Assembly (NCBI GenBank): GCA_010672965.1
Contig: JAAHFN010000023.1
Span: 1 to 64,000 of the forward strand
Length of the DNA: 64,000 nt
Reading direction: 5' to 3'
Origin: Oscillatoria sp. SIO1A7
GTDB taxonomy: Bacteria; Cyanobacteriota; Cyanobacteriia; Cyanobacteriales; Laspinemataceae
Below the pieces are notes generated by a model. It did no database searches and was not told the DNA's origin. It saw nothing but the letters and a program-made list of their open reading frames with translations. Shown in pieces: positions 24,890 through 33,195 of this stretch (the stretch's first letter is position 1; each line of letters starts with the position of its first letter). The position numbers and the translations under genes were made by a program.

Positions 24890-27076
24890 TCAATAAAAAA
24901 CTAGGACAGTGAAAATGAGCAAAACTTTTAAAAAGAAAGGCCAGTAAAGGAGTTTCGGTATGAGGTTATCTTTATAATTCAGCACCTCCATTTTGGTGCG
25001 GGATGCGAGCAGCAATGCGTTGAGCGTCACCAACAAAATCAAAACATATAGGATAAAATAGAAAAATTCTATATAGATAATACCGCCAGTCGAGATGCTA
25101 CTCCTAAGATTGATTTGATCTAAAATGACGATAAAAATAAAAGCGCCGCTGGTGGAGACAATTTCCATAGCGCTGAAGCTGAGAGCCTCATTATCTCCGT
25201 TATTTTTTCTCAAGAGCATCTGGATGAAGAACAGCAGGCAAGCCAGCACCATGCTGGGCATGACATTAGAAATAAAAACCGTCAAGAAATTTCTTTTAGC
25301 TATGATAGTAAAATAAAGCTCTGGAAATTCCTGGTAAACTGTGTCCGCATTGGTTAGCTCAAAACCGAAATAAGTATTATATTCATTTATTCTGTATTGG
25401 AAAAAGCTGCTCTCCAAATCCCATCCAGGAAATACAAAATCTTTTTCTACCCCGGGGATAGATGTCGGATTCATCTCGCTGTAAGAATCCAAATCCGGCA
25501 CCAGAATTATATTTTGATAAAAATCGCTGCTCCAGATGCGCACCCAAATATCCTTGGAGTCAAATGGATAGCGGTTGTAATTGAAGTTCTGGCGAAGTAC
25601 GGCTTCAAAGTACCAGCCGACGACTTCGTGAGTTTCTGTCTCAAAGCGATAAGCCTCAATAGGCTCAAAATCTGCAGAGGTAATGGCTTCCGGCAAGACA
25701 AATCCGGCGGTTTCTTCGTCGGGGATGATATCGGGTAAGCTTTTGGGAAACTTTTGCCAGAGGTAACCGGAGATAAAGACGTTATTAGCTCCTTGAAACT
25801 CCATAGATTGGATGAAAAGACCCGTGGGTATTTTTATAGCAGAGCTTTTTTCTAATTTCCGATCTATCTTGGCGCGAGATTCCAAAAAGCTCTGTAACCC
25901 CTCGTTACTGAGGATAACTGTACCTTCGGTATTTTTGTCAGGGCGTTCGATGAAAGACAAATACCAAATAAATCCGATGCCTCCGCTCAAAAATACCGAG
26001 GTGCTAACTGATACGGCCCAAAGGCTCCACAGGCTCCCTTTATAAGCTCGGAATAGGATTATAGAAAAGAAAAATAAGCAAGATATACTGCCCAGAGCTA
26101 TCCAGATTGGCTTGTGCTTCGTGGCGTTGTCGGTAAATATTTCGTCTTTTATAAATACTACGCCAAGAGCCCAGCTAGTTGAGGGAATCGGTTCAAAAAA
26201 TACCCAGGTAGATTGACCTGTCTCTTCGTTGCGATCGTCGATTTCCACGCTCTCGCCAGCAATAGCTCTTTTACTAGCCTCCAGCAGGATATTATACTTA
26301 TCCTGGATAACCTTCTTCTCTGGCTCTAATAGATTCCCCGTGTCTTCTATAAAATCTTTGATTGGATGGTAGATAAAATTACCTTCTTGAGAAATGAGAA
26401 ATCCGTATCCGGTTTTGCCGATAGTAAGGGATTTCATCAATTTTTCTATATCTTTCCAAGCATAATTGACGCTAACTACACCAGCGATATCCTTTTTTTC
26501 GCTTTCCTTATCTTTGTGGTAAAATGGAGCGCCAAATGCCACCAGCATATTATTGCTTATTTCGCTAAAAAATGGTTCTACCCAGGTAGCTCCTTCCTTC
26601 TGAGGTTTGTGATACCATTCGTATTGCGGTAGTGTGTAAGCGTAGTATTTTTCTATAGGTCGGTATTCTATTTTGTCCCCTGTTCTAGCGTAATAGGGGG
26701 CGTAAAGGGGTATTTTTTCAAATTTTCCGGCATCTCTCGGATAGGTAAAAGGCTTGTAACTGGCTGCGAGACCTGAGATTTTGGGGTTTGACTCTATTTC
26801 TGCAAGCAAGCGCTCTTGGAGCCCATCTTCTCCTAATTCTCCTGTGGTAATATCGTTTGCAATACCTAGAGCTATATCGCTCAGTTTTTGCAATTCTGCA
26901 TCGATTTGCTGGGCAGCTCTAACAGCCTCTTGTTTTGGACGGTATTTCGCTTCCTGTCTTTTTTGCTGCCTTTCATTAAAATATGAATAGGCCATCATTA
27001 CGACGAATAACAAACTGGCAGTACCCAGAGCCAAGGATACTCGAAAAAATAATGCTGGAGATGCAGATATTTTCAT
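24890..27076 (-). CDS. Cache sensor domain fused to a pentameric ligand-gated ion channel-like domain
   Basis: 728 residues. TM1 is at about 10-30; a periplasmic PDC/Cache sensor follows (about 45-318) with the typical WYHKPQKEG...VEPFF, GAPFY and GKTGYGFLISQEGNFIYHP motifs; TM2 and TM3 are at about 323-343 and 353-375. Residues 380-590 form a second extracytoplasmic part resembling the beta-sandwich of Cys-loop receptors: a pro-loop without cysteines, RYPFDSKDIWVRIW (502-515), then FTIIAKRNFLTVF leading into four closing helices (about 595-622, 634-656, 663-692, 708-728) in the M1-M4 order. I infer a channel gated or tuned by a Cache-bound small molecule. It reads away from cytM, 200 bp apart; monocistronic. 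Confidence 0.8.
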   Translation of the reverse strand: MKISASPALFFRVSLALGTASLLFVVMMAYSYFNERQQKRQEAKYRPKQEAVRAAQQIDAELQKLSDIALGIANDITTGELGEDGLQERLLAEIESNPKISGLAASYKPFTYPRDAGKFEKIPLYAPYYARTGDKIEYRPIEKYYAYTLPQYEWYHKPQKEGATWVEPFFSEISNNMLVAFGAPFYHKDKESEKKDIAGVVSVNYAWKDIEKLMKSLTIGKTGYGFLISQEGNFIYHPIKDFIEDTGNLLEPEKKVIQDKYNILLEASKRAIAGESVEIDDRNEETGQSTWVFFEPIPSTSWALGVVFIKDEIFTDNATKHKPIWIALGSISCLFFFSIILFRAYKGSLWSLWAVSVSTSVFLSGGIGFIWYLSFIERPDKNTEGTVILSNEGLQSFLESRAKIDRKLEKSSAIKIPTGLFIQSMEFQGANNVFISGYLWQKFPKSLPDIIPDEETAGFVLPEAITSADFEPIEAYRFETETHEVVGWYFEAVLRQNFNYNRYPFDSKDIWVRIWSSDFYQNIILVPDLDSYSEMNPTSIPGVEKDFVFPGWDLESSFFQYRINEYNTYFGFELTNADTVYQEFPELYFTIIAKRNFLTVFISNVMPSMVLACLLFFIQMLLRKNNGDNEALSFSAMEIVSTSGAFIFIVILDQINLRSSISTGGIIYIEFFYFILYVLILLVTLNALLLASRTKMEVLNYKDNLIPKLLYWPFFLKVLLIFTVLVFY

Positions 27077-27276
27077 TGCTTTTACCTGAATCTTTTGTTA
27101 ATTTTTTTCTTTGAAAGGGGTTAGAGAGGTCAGCGGCCAGCGGTCAGCAAACTCTGCCGCTTTGGGCTAACGTAAGGGCTAACATAAGGGAGCGCGATCG
27201 CTCTTTACTGCGCGGGGTTTAAGAATTATCGCTCCCTCACTTTTAGTGAGCGAGCTTATTGTCGAGCGCTTTTTGA

Positions 27277-27705
27277 TTATAGTTTTTCCAAGTAACTGAG
27301 TAAATCTGCCATTTCTTGGGGATTAGGCTTGAATTGCGGCATAGGAGGAGTCTTGCCACTGGTGACTTGACGGATTAGCCCCATGCGAGACCGGCGCTGG
27401 GAGACGCCATACAGGCTCGGGCCAACCTGAGTGCCCTGGTGAAACCAGTGACAGCCAGAGCAGTTCATTTGAAATATGGCACTACCCCGAACTGGATCGC
27501 CGCTCAGGGATATGACTGTTTTTATATAGGGGTCGGACATTTGAGCCTGGTAGGCGACCAGTACCCCCAAGCCGATGGCCAAGACAACGATCGCAGCCCA
27601 GGCGAGCGAGCTTGTTTTGAGTAAAGACTGCCCGGCCAAGCTGGCGATCGCGGCGCTAGTGCTATCCTCTATGTCCGCTTCAGATTTACCAAGTTGCTTA
27701 TCCAA
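27277..27705 (-). CDS. cytM: Cytochrome M (membrane-anchored c-type cytochrome)
   Basis: 142 residues. An N-terminal cytoplasmic part of about 33 residues, one transmembrane helix (about 35-53, AWAAIVVLAIGLGVLVAYQ), then a class I cytochrome c domain with haem motif CSGCH (Cys82, Cys85, His86) and the sixth ligand Met122 in TPPMPQF. DPYIKTVISLSGDPVRG before the haem site is typical of cyanobacterial cytochrome M. CytM modulates photosynthesis and respiration under stress or mixotrophy in Synechocystis. It lies divergent from petG, about 335 bp away. The N-terminal cytoplasmic extension is longer than in Synechocystis CytM. Confidence 0.85.
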   Translation of the reverse strand: MDKQLGKSEADIEDSTSAAIASLAGQSLLKTSSLAWAAIVVLAIGLGVLVAYQAQMSDPYIKTVISLSGDPVRGSAIFQMNCSGCHWFHQGTQVGPSLYGVSQRRSRMGLIRQVTSGKTPPMPQFKPNPQEMADLLSYLEKL

Positions 27706-27780
27706 AACTGCTCTAATTAAACAAGAATGTACAAATCTTTGTATTTACTAACATACCTTAACAATTGCGCTAAGTAAGCA

Positions 27781-27945
27781 TGTGGGGAGACCGGGGGACC
27801 GGGCAGGGGGCAGGGGGGCAGGGGGGCAGGGGGCAGGCAGGGGGCAGGGGGAAGGGGAGACAAGGGGACCGGGAGAACGGGGAGAGGGGACAAGGAGACA
27901 TGGAGACAAGGAGACATGGGGACAAGGAGACATGAGGAGAGGGGA
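27781..27945. repeat. G-rich tandem tract between cytM and petG
   Basis: Composed of GGGGGCAGGGG, GGGGAGACCGGG and GGAGACAAGGAGACATGG units on the plus strand, related to the TGTCTCC array at 6.5 kb. It fills the shared upstream region of cytM and petG, so promoters must lie at its edges. Runs of four or more G could form G-quadruplexes (inference). Confidence 0.8.
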
Positions 27946-28028
27946 AAATTTTCAGAAAAATGCAGCTAGGAAAATCTAGCCAGTAATATGAGAAACTAGC
28001 AAGATGGCAATTTATTTTAATTTGGGAT

Positions 28029-28034
28029 AAGGAG
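28029..28034 (+). promoter_or_regulatory. Ribosome binding site of petG
   Basis: AAGGAG six bases before the ATG of petG, the strongest Shine-Dalgarno match seen in the window. It fits high translation of a b6f subunit and supports the small frame. Confidence 0.75.
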
Positions 28035-28040
28035 AACTCA

Positions 28041-28136
28041 ATGGTAGAACCCCTACTGTCAGGTATCGTATTGGGCCTTATATTGGTGACCCTTGCTGGG
28101 TTGTTTGTCGCCGCCTACCAACAGTATCAGCGCTAA
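28041..28136 (+). CDS. petG: Cytochrome b6f complex subunit 5 (PetG)
   Basis: A 31-residue single-helix protein, [20 protein letters not shown] then [11 protein letters not shown]. It matches the highly conserved PetG sequence: the N-terminal VEPLL lies at the membrane face and residues about 5-27 form the thylakoid helix at the periphery of the b6f dimer. It is shorter than most PetG proteins, which end in a few more residues after QYQR (often a polar tail of 5-6); here the stop comes directly. The neighbours, divergent cytM and convergent rsmD, match gene orders known for petG in cyanobacteria. Confidence 0.95.
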   Translation: MVEPLLSGIVLGLILVTLAGLFVAAYQQYQR

Positions 28137-28149
28137 ATTTTAATTTCTG

Positions 28150-28209
28150 ACGCATATATATATGTAGGGTGCGCTTCTAGCAACCTACATATATATATGT
28201 AATATGCGT
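28150..28209. terminator. Long AT-rich hairpin between convergent petG and rsmD
   Basis: ACGCATATATATATGTAGG pairs with CCTACATATATATATG and the following TATGCGT, with a loop of about 14 bases. It lies between the stops of petG and rsmD and could end transcription from both sides. It also ends in TGCGTAAGT-like sequence, so it may be a degraded MITE-B. Confidence 0.6.
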
Positions 28210-28218
28210 AAGTTATTT

Positions 28219-28773
28219 TTAGCCCCGGACGAGACGATAGAAGGTGATAGCAGTTCCACCGTAGGCTTTCTGTCGGCAAATTTCTAGTGAGGGTACTGGA
28301 GCGAAGGGTTCCCGATCGCTGCTATGTTCTAGAGCCAGTTCGCCATCTGGGGCCAGTAAGAGGTAGCCGGCGATCGCCTCCAATGTCGGGGAATACAAGT
28401 CGCTGGCATAGGGCGGATCGAAATAGATCCGATCGAACTGCTGGCCTTGGAGCTTTTTAAGTCGCCGCGTTACATCGGCGCGCATGACCTGAAATGTCTG
28501 ACTCTCTTGGGCGACTGCTTCTAGATTCTCCCGAATCATAGCGCAGGCTCGGCCCGACTGTTCGATCGCCGTGATGGAGGCAGCTCCCCGACACAAAGCC
28601 TCGGCACTCATTGCCCCAGACCCAGCACATAGGTCGAGCCACCGACAGCCGTCAATAGCGCCCTTCCAAATATTAAAGACTGCCTCTCGCACTCTCGCTG
28701 AAGTGGGACGAGTTAGTTGACCGGGCAAGGTTTTTAGCGGGCGATCGCCATAGATTCTTACGCTCATCTGCAC
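28219..28773 (-). CDS. rsmD: 16S rRNA (guanine(966)-N(2))-methyltransferase
   Basis: 184 residues. MSVRIYGDRPLKTLPGQLTRPTSARVREAVFNIW is the usual RsmD start, WLDLCAGSGAMSAEAL is the SAM-binding motif I (about 44-60), and YFDPPYAS (about 117-124) is the catalytic DPPY motif of N2-guanine/N6-adenine methyltransferases. It should modify G966 in the 30S subunit. The start may be the ATG at 28773 (MQMSV) or two codons later. Confidence 0.9.
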   Translation of the reverse strand: MQMSVRIYGDRPLKTLPGQLTRPTSARVREAVFNIWKGAIDGCRWLDLCAGSGAMSAEALCRGAASITAIEQSGRACAMIRENLEAVAQESQTFQVMRADVTRRLKKLQGQQFDRIYFDPPYASDLYSPTLEAIAGYLLLAPDGELALEHSSDREPFAPVPSLEICRQKAYGGTAITFYRLVRG

Positions 28774-28985
28774 AAATTAAAAAACAGTCATCAAGGGCAG
28801 CCGATGCAGGAATTGCCGAGTTAAAGCAACATTGCTACACTAGCTTGTTTATAGAGATTATTTTCTGGTTTTGTCTTGAATTATACCGTTTTGGGTAAGG
28901 CCATAGCTGAAATCTATCGCAATCTGGTGCAGATAGCGACTGTCTTTCGGGAATCTCTGCAAAGAGCATCTGCAAGGAGCGATTT

Positions 28986-29564
28986 ATGTATGAGGTCTAT
29001 ACAGTAAAAAATAAAGATACTCTCTGGGATATTGCCGAGGCATACTATGGCGATGGCAGCCTCTGGGAGCGAATTTTCGCAGCCAATCAGACAGCGATCG
29101 CTAGCGACCCCAATACGATGTTAGAACCAGGCTTGGAGATTACCGTTCCTTTAGAGGAACAAACTACTGCTATTTCACAAGGGTCGGATGCCGGTCAGAG
29201 ATATATCCTACAAGAAGACGACACTCTCTGGGACATTGCCGAGGCACATTATGGCGATGGCAGTCTCTGGGAGCAGATTTTCGCAGCCAATCGGGAGGCA
29301 TTATCCAACGATCCAGAAAATATTATTCCCGGCCAACAAATTGTCATACCTTTATTAGAAGAATCAAGCTCTATGCCCGATGCTTCCGGCAATCAGCTTT
29401 ATACCGTTGAAGGAGATGAGAGTCTCTGGGATATTGCTGAAAAGTTCTATGGCGATGGTAGCTTGTGGGAGCTAATTCATGAGATGAACGAAGATCTAAT
29501 TGGCGACGACCCAGAGGACATCGAGCCCGGAGATGAGATAGTGATTCCTGCTGCTGGGTTATAA
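28986..29564 (+). CDS. Protein of three tandem LysM-like domains
   Basis: 192 residues made only of three LysM units (about 3-55, 70-122, 134-188), each with the pattern YxVxxxDTLWDIAExxYGDGSLWExIFAxNxxxI and ending in PGxxIVIP. There is no signal peptide and no catalytic domain. The WDIA/YGDG form resembles YgaU and the LysM proteins of contractile injection systems more than secreted peptidoglycan hydrolases, so a cytoplasmic adaptor role is possible. No injection-system genes are nearby. A GGAG box lies just before the GCGATTTATG start. Confidence 0.75.
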   Translation: MYEVYTVKNKDTLWDIAEAYYGDGSLWERIFAANQTAIASDPNTMLEPGLEITVPLEEQTTAISQGSDAGQRYILQEDDTLWDIAEAHYGDGSLWEQIFAANREALSNDPENIIPGQQIVIPLLEESSSMPDASGNQLYTVEGDESLWDIAEKFYGDGSLWELIHEMNEDLIGDDPEDIEPGDEIVIPAAGL

Positions 29565-29757
29565 AAGTCAAAAGTCAAAAGTCAAAAGTCAAAGGTTAAA
29601 AGTTAAAAGTCAAAAGTCAAAAGTCAAAAGTCAAAGGTTAAAAGTTAAAAGTTAAAAGTCAAAAGTCAAAAGTCAAAAGTCAAAGGTTAAAAGTCAAAAG
29701 TCAAAAGTCAAAAGTCAAAAGTCAAAAGTCAAAAGTCAAAAGTCAAAAGTCAAAACT
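29565..29757. repeat. AAAGTCA heptamer tandem array
   Basis: About 27 consecutive units of AAAGTCA with AAGGTTA and AAAGTTA variants, between the LysM stop and the scpB stop. Pure short-period microsatellite-like DNA; similar short runs occur near 53.6 kb. Copy number is expected to vary. Confidence 0.9.
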
Positions 29758-29767
29758 TAATGCCCCT

Positions 29768-30283
29768 TCATTCTTCCTCGTCTTTGGGAATATCTCGCAA
29801 GCGCAACTCTAGCTGTTTGGGCAGCTTGTCTATTTGAAAATATTGATGAAATTTTTTTGTCACCTGCAACCAATAGGAGCGACCGTCGGATTGACGGCGC
29901 TTGCGGACAAAGCCCTGTTGCACCAATTCTTGAACGTGCTGATAAGCACCGGAACCGCGCAGCTCGACTAGCTCTGTTTGGCTTATGGGATCTTTTTTTA
30001 GGGCAATAACTGCTAGAGTTCTTAAAGCTGCAACTCCCAACTCAGCCGGAAGTAATTTTTGCACCAAGCCCTGAAAGCTTTCTCGCAATTGGAGAGTATA
30101 GCCTTGATTGGTTTCGACGATTTCCAAAGCAGTGTCTCGGTGGGCGTAGTCGTTCATTAGGGCGATCGCCGCCTTGCGAGCCGCCTTTTTCTCGCAGTCC
30201 GCAAACTCCGCTATTTCAGCCAGGGATAGGGGCTGGCCTTTTAAATAAAGAATCGCTTCAATTTTACTTACTAAACTAGGCAT
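29768..30283 (-). CDS. scpB: Chromosome segregation/condensation protein ScpB
   Basis: 171 residues with two winged-helix domains typical of ScpB: SKIEAILYLKGQPLSLAEIAE at the N-terminus, the beta-wing part ALEIVETNQGYTLQLRE, and the conserved second domain LPAELGVAALRTLAVIALKKDPISQTELVELRGS. ScpB dimers bind the ScpA kleisin of the SMC condensin complex. The C-terminus is short and acidic (KDEEE). The Trp-rich gene lies upstream on the same strand. Confidence 0.9.
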   Translation of the reverse strand: MPSLVSKIEAILYLKGQPLSLAEIAEFADCEKKAARKAAIALMNDYAHRDTALEIVETNQGYTLQLRESFQGLVQKLLPAELGVAALRTLAVIALKKDPISQTELVELRGSGAYQHVQELVQQGFVRKRRQSDGRSYWLQVTKKFHQYFQIDKLPKQLELRLRDIPKDEEE

Positions 30284-30436
30284 CTAAGATTGGTACGCAT
30301 CTACAATCCAGCAACGGTAGTGGAAATTTCCTGCCGAAGCGCGAATTGGCCTGTGCCACTGTAACATCCCCTCTACCATTCCACGCCCCATTCTACGCCA
30401 CCATGTTCTATTCCCCCACCTCTTTTGCCCCAATCT

Positions 30437-30691
30437 TCAGATTTGCTCCTCGTCATTTTTCGTCATTTCTTGCAAAGATTGCCAACCTGCTTGCCATAGA
30501 GAGCGGTTTTTTAGCTGTCGAGCTTCGACCCAGAACCTCACATTGGGGTCGCAGGCAGCTACCATTTCGGCAAAAACCCATTTGCCCTCATTTTTGCGAT
30601 TTACCACTTGGAAATGTCGCCAGCCCCAGGTTTTCTGCATGGCCGTCCATTTGGAACCAACTAAGTAAGGATATTTCTGTTTTTTCGGCAT
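30437..30691 (-). CDS. TIGR02450 family Trp-rich protein
   Basis: 84 residues: YLVGSKWTAMQKTWGWRHFQVVNRK, KWVFAEMVAACDPNVRFWVEAR and a tail with LWQAGW. The pattern of five or more tryptophans and the LVGSKWT start define the small conserved family TIGR02450, found in cyanobacteria and some other bacteria and of unknown function. It is upstream of scpB on the same strand, 153 bp apart. Confidence 0.85.
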   Translation of the reverse strand: MPKKQKYPYLVGSKWTAMQKTWGWRHFQVVNRKNEGKWVFAEMVAACDPNVRFWVEARQLKNRSLWQAGWQSLQEMTKNDEEQI

Positions 30692-30970
30692 TGGCCTAAA
30701 TTAGGGTATTGGGCATTGGGAATTGGGCATTGGGCATTGGCATAGAGATGGGAAGGGGTAGGAGACTTTCAAGGGTATAGCTATCAGTTATTAGCTATTA
30801 GCTATCGTTAATCGGTGGTGCTATATGTTTTTTATAAACGAAGGAATGAGGCCCGCTACCCTGCCTCTTCCTATGCCCAATTCGCCCAATTCCCAATTTT
30901 ATCCTGAGCCCCAACGCTCGGTCCGCTCTTCCGCTCTTCCCAATTCCGCTCTTCCGCTCTTCCCTATTCC
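30692..30970. repeat. Tandem-repeat intergenic region
   Basis: No gene seen. Contains GGGCATTGGGAATTGGGC (about 30708-30742), AGCTATTAGCTATC units (about 30785-30810) and TTCCGCTCTTCCC units (about 30925-30965). Confidence 0.7.
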
Positions 30971-31948
30971 CTATTCCTTTAATTCCTGGATATCCCTTGC
31001 TTTCCTAGGGAGCAGGGATTCTTTTTGACCCCGCGTTCGCGCCTGAAGGCAGATTAGATCGATGGGGGTTCGCAGGATATCTACTAGATCCGACTTACCA
31101 ACGATCGCTTTGGCACTCGTAACGGGCAACTCCTTTAATAACCAGCGGCTCAACCGATAAAAATATTCATAAGTTGTTGGCGATCGCATCAGTTCGACCT
31201 CGTGCAACTCGTGCAAATAACGGTTGGATTCCCCATACCGACGCCATTGACCGGCTAGTTGTCGCAGAGTGCTGCGGTGCCGGTGTTCTACCACGGCGTT
31301 GGCAGCAAACTCCAGTTGCCAATCGGTCGATCGCAGAATCCGCCAACAGAAATCCGCATCCCCCCCAGTGGTAAGATAGGGACGAAATAGACCCACCTCT
31401 GTTAGAATTTCTCGCCTAACAGCCAGATTTGCTGTTTGGCCGTAAGGACAGAAAGGATGGGCTAATGTATGTTTTTGGGATAAGACATCTTTGCGATCGG
31501 CATAGCGTTCTAGAAAACTATTCCCAGCTAAGGCGGCAATTTCTCCGGCAACCAAGCCCACATCAGCATTGGCGAAAGGTTTGATTAGAGATGCCAGCCA
31601 TTCAGGCCGGGGCCGACAGTCCGCATCGGTAAAAGCGATTATCTCTCCCTTCGCAGCTCGAATTCCGGCATTGCGAGCCGCATAAGAACTCTGAATTTTG
31701 TTTTCGCTTAGGGGACGAATGGCGATTTCGGGAATATCGCGGGCGGTAGCTTCTAGGAGGCTAGCAGTGCGATCGCTACTATTATTATCCACCAGCAAAT
31801 ATTCTACCTTCTCTGTGGGATAGGTTTGCTGGGGCAGACAGGCGATTAAATCGGGCAAATCTCTTTCGCCATTATAGATTGGCACCACCACCGAGACCTG
31901 CGGTTTTGAAGCTTCTGGGAAACCTTGACTTTCGTGGGAGGTAAGCAT
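30971..31948 (-). CDS. Family 2 glycosyltransferase
   Basis: 325 residues from the ATG at 31948 (MLTSHESQ). The GT-A domain begins VSVVVPIYNGERDLPDLIACL, with nucleotide-sugar binding DNNSSDR, the DxD-like DADCRP metal site, and an acceptor-side GGDADFCWRI (the usual ED/DxD helix). It should transfer a sugar from an NDP donor to a glycan or lipid. The frame is open for 18 more codons upstream, but these are CCCTACACCCTAAACC repeat DNA. A C-terminal part (about 245-325) is helical and may contact the membrane. Confidence 0.85.
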   Translation of the reverse strand: MLTSHESQGFPEASKPQVSVVVPIYNGERDLPDLIACLPQQTYPTEKVEYLLVDNNSSDRTASLLEATARDIPEIAIRPLSENKIQSSYAARNAGIRAAKGEIIAFTDADCRPRPEWLASLIKPFANADVGLVAGEIAALAGNSFLERYADRKDVLSQKHTLAHPFCPYGQTANLAVRREILTEVGLFRPYLTTGGDADFCWRILRSTDWQLEFAANAVVEHRHRSTLRQLAGQWRRYGESNRYLHELHEVELMRSPTTYEYFYRLSRWLLKELPVTSAKAIVGKSDLVDILRTPIDLICLQARTRGQKESLLPRKARDIQELKE

Positions 31949-32137
31949 TGGGGCAAAGACTAGGGTGTAGGGTTTAAGGTGTAGGGTGTAGGGAAGCTTC
32001 ATGCTATTTTCCCGATTGCTTTCGGGAGTCGGAAAGCCCTACTGTTAAGAGGAGCAGGGTTTCGATTAGGAACGAGAGCGCTCTTGTTATCAAAAATTTT
32101 TTAAAAAGCACAAGACGATCGCCCTAGGCAAGAACCT

Positions 32138-32833
32138 TTAGGGAATAATTTCTACTATCGTACCGACTTGCACCACTTGGTAGAGTTCGTCAACATCCTT
32201 GTTTTTTAGGGAAATGCATCCCAATGTCCAGTTAGTGCCTCGATCGATTAAATCGTCGGCTCCCTCTGGAACCCCGTGAATGCCAATCTCGCCGCCGATG
32301 GTAGCGCTCGAACTGAGTTTCCTTTGTTGCTTGGCTTGGAGATGCTTGCGCCAAGATGCTGGAGTAGGATAGTCAATCCACAAAAATTTCGACCAACTCT
32401 GGTGGGGATAAAGGTCTCGAATCTTAAACAATCCTTCTGGAGTTCTGCGATCGCCCTCTTGCAATTTATCCCCGGTTGGATTTACCCCCAAAACCACTGG
32501 ATAAGATTTAATCGGATTGCCCTGGTAATAAACCGTCAGTCTATATCGCGATTTTTCTATCAAAATCGATGTTTTGCTTTTGTCCGGGTTGGCGATGCCG
32601 AGAATGTCGGATATTTGGCGATCGTAGTTAAAACGATTGTCTCCTGGCGGCACTATATGAAAAGGTTCTTCCGACTCGCTGCTATTTAAAAACGGCAGAT
32701 CGAATAAAGTCGCACCAGGAAGATAGCCAAGGCGAGACAGTTGGTAATAGAGGCCGATAATAGCAAGGAATGCCAGAGCGATCGGCCAGCCTTTTTTAAA
32801 AATATCGTCTATTATTTTTCTTTCAAAGACCAT
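32138..32833 (-). CDS. L,D-transpeptidase (YkuD family)
   Basis: 231 residues. One membrane anchor (about 15-32) is followed by a YkuD domain (about 88-231): ILIEKSRYRLTVYYQGNPIKSYPVVLG, TPEGLFKI, IGIHGVPEGAD (His of the active site) and TLGCISL (catalytic Cys). Such enzymes form 3-3 peptidoglycan cross-links or attach proteins to the wall, with the catalytic part in the periplasm. Monocistronic on the minus strand. Confidence 0.88.
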   Translation of the reverse strand: MVFERKIIDDIFKKGWPIALAFLAIIGLYYQLSRLGYLPGATLFDLPFLNSSESEEPFHIVPPGDNRFNYDRQISDILGIANPDKSKTSILIEKSRYRLTVYYQGNPIKSYPVVLGVNPTGDKLQEGDRRTPEGLFKIRDLYPHQSWSKFLWIDYPTPASWRKHLQAKQQRKLSSSATIGGEIGIHGVPEGADDLIDRGTNWTLGCISLKNKDVDELYQVVQVGTIVEIIP

Positions 32834-33195
32834 ATAGACTTATCCTTCTTGTTTTTGAAAATTATAGATGCTCCTGATTAGCAACCAGAACCCGGGTTTA
32901 TTCCGGCCACCTGCATGCATAAAAACGTTGGAAATTATTTTTTGCTCCAAGTATAGCACTACGGATTAAGGGAACGGACAGCCTCTTGGGGGAACGAAGA
33001 GTGACTTCTCTGCGCCGGAGCGTCGCGCTCATAGCGTCTAGGAAAATTCTTTCTAAAGACGAATTATAACATATTACAGACAAAGTATAGAATATTTTTA
33101 GATAGCTTGACAATAATGCAATAAACTGATAAAGTCTTAATTCAGATCGAGGGATAGAGTTTTGGTTTGTTCTTTTGTAAATATAGGGATTAGAA
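32834..33195. other. Intergenic region between the L,D-transpeptidase and oxygenase genes
   Basis: No gene or repeat seen apart from a short GCGCCGGAGCG/CGCTC imperfect hairpin at about 33014-33035. AT-rich with several TATAAT-like hexamers near 33070-33180, upstream of the oxygenase ATG. It carries the divergent promoters. Confidence 0.5.
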
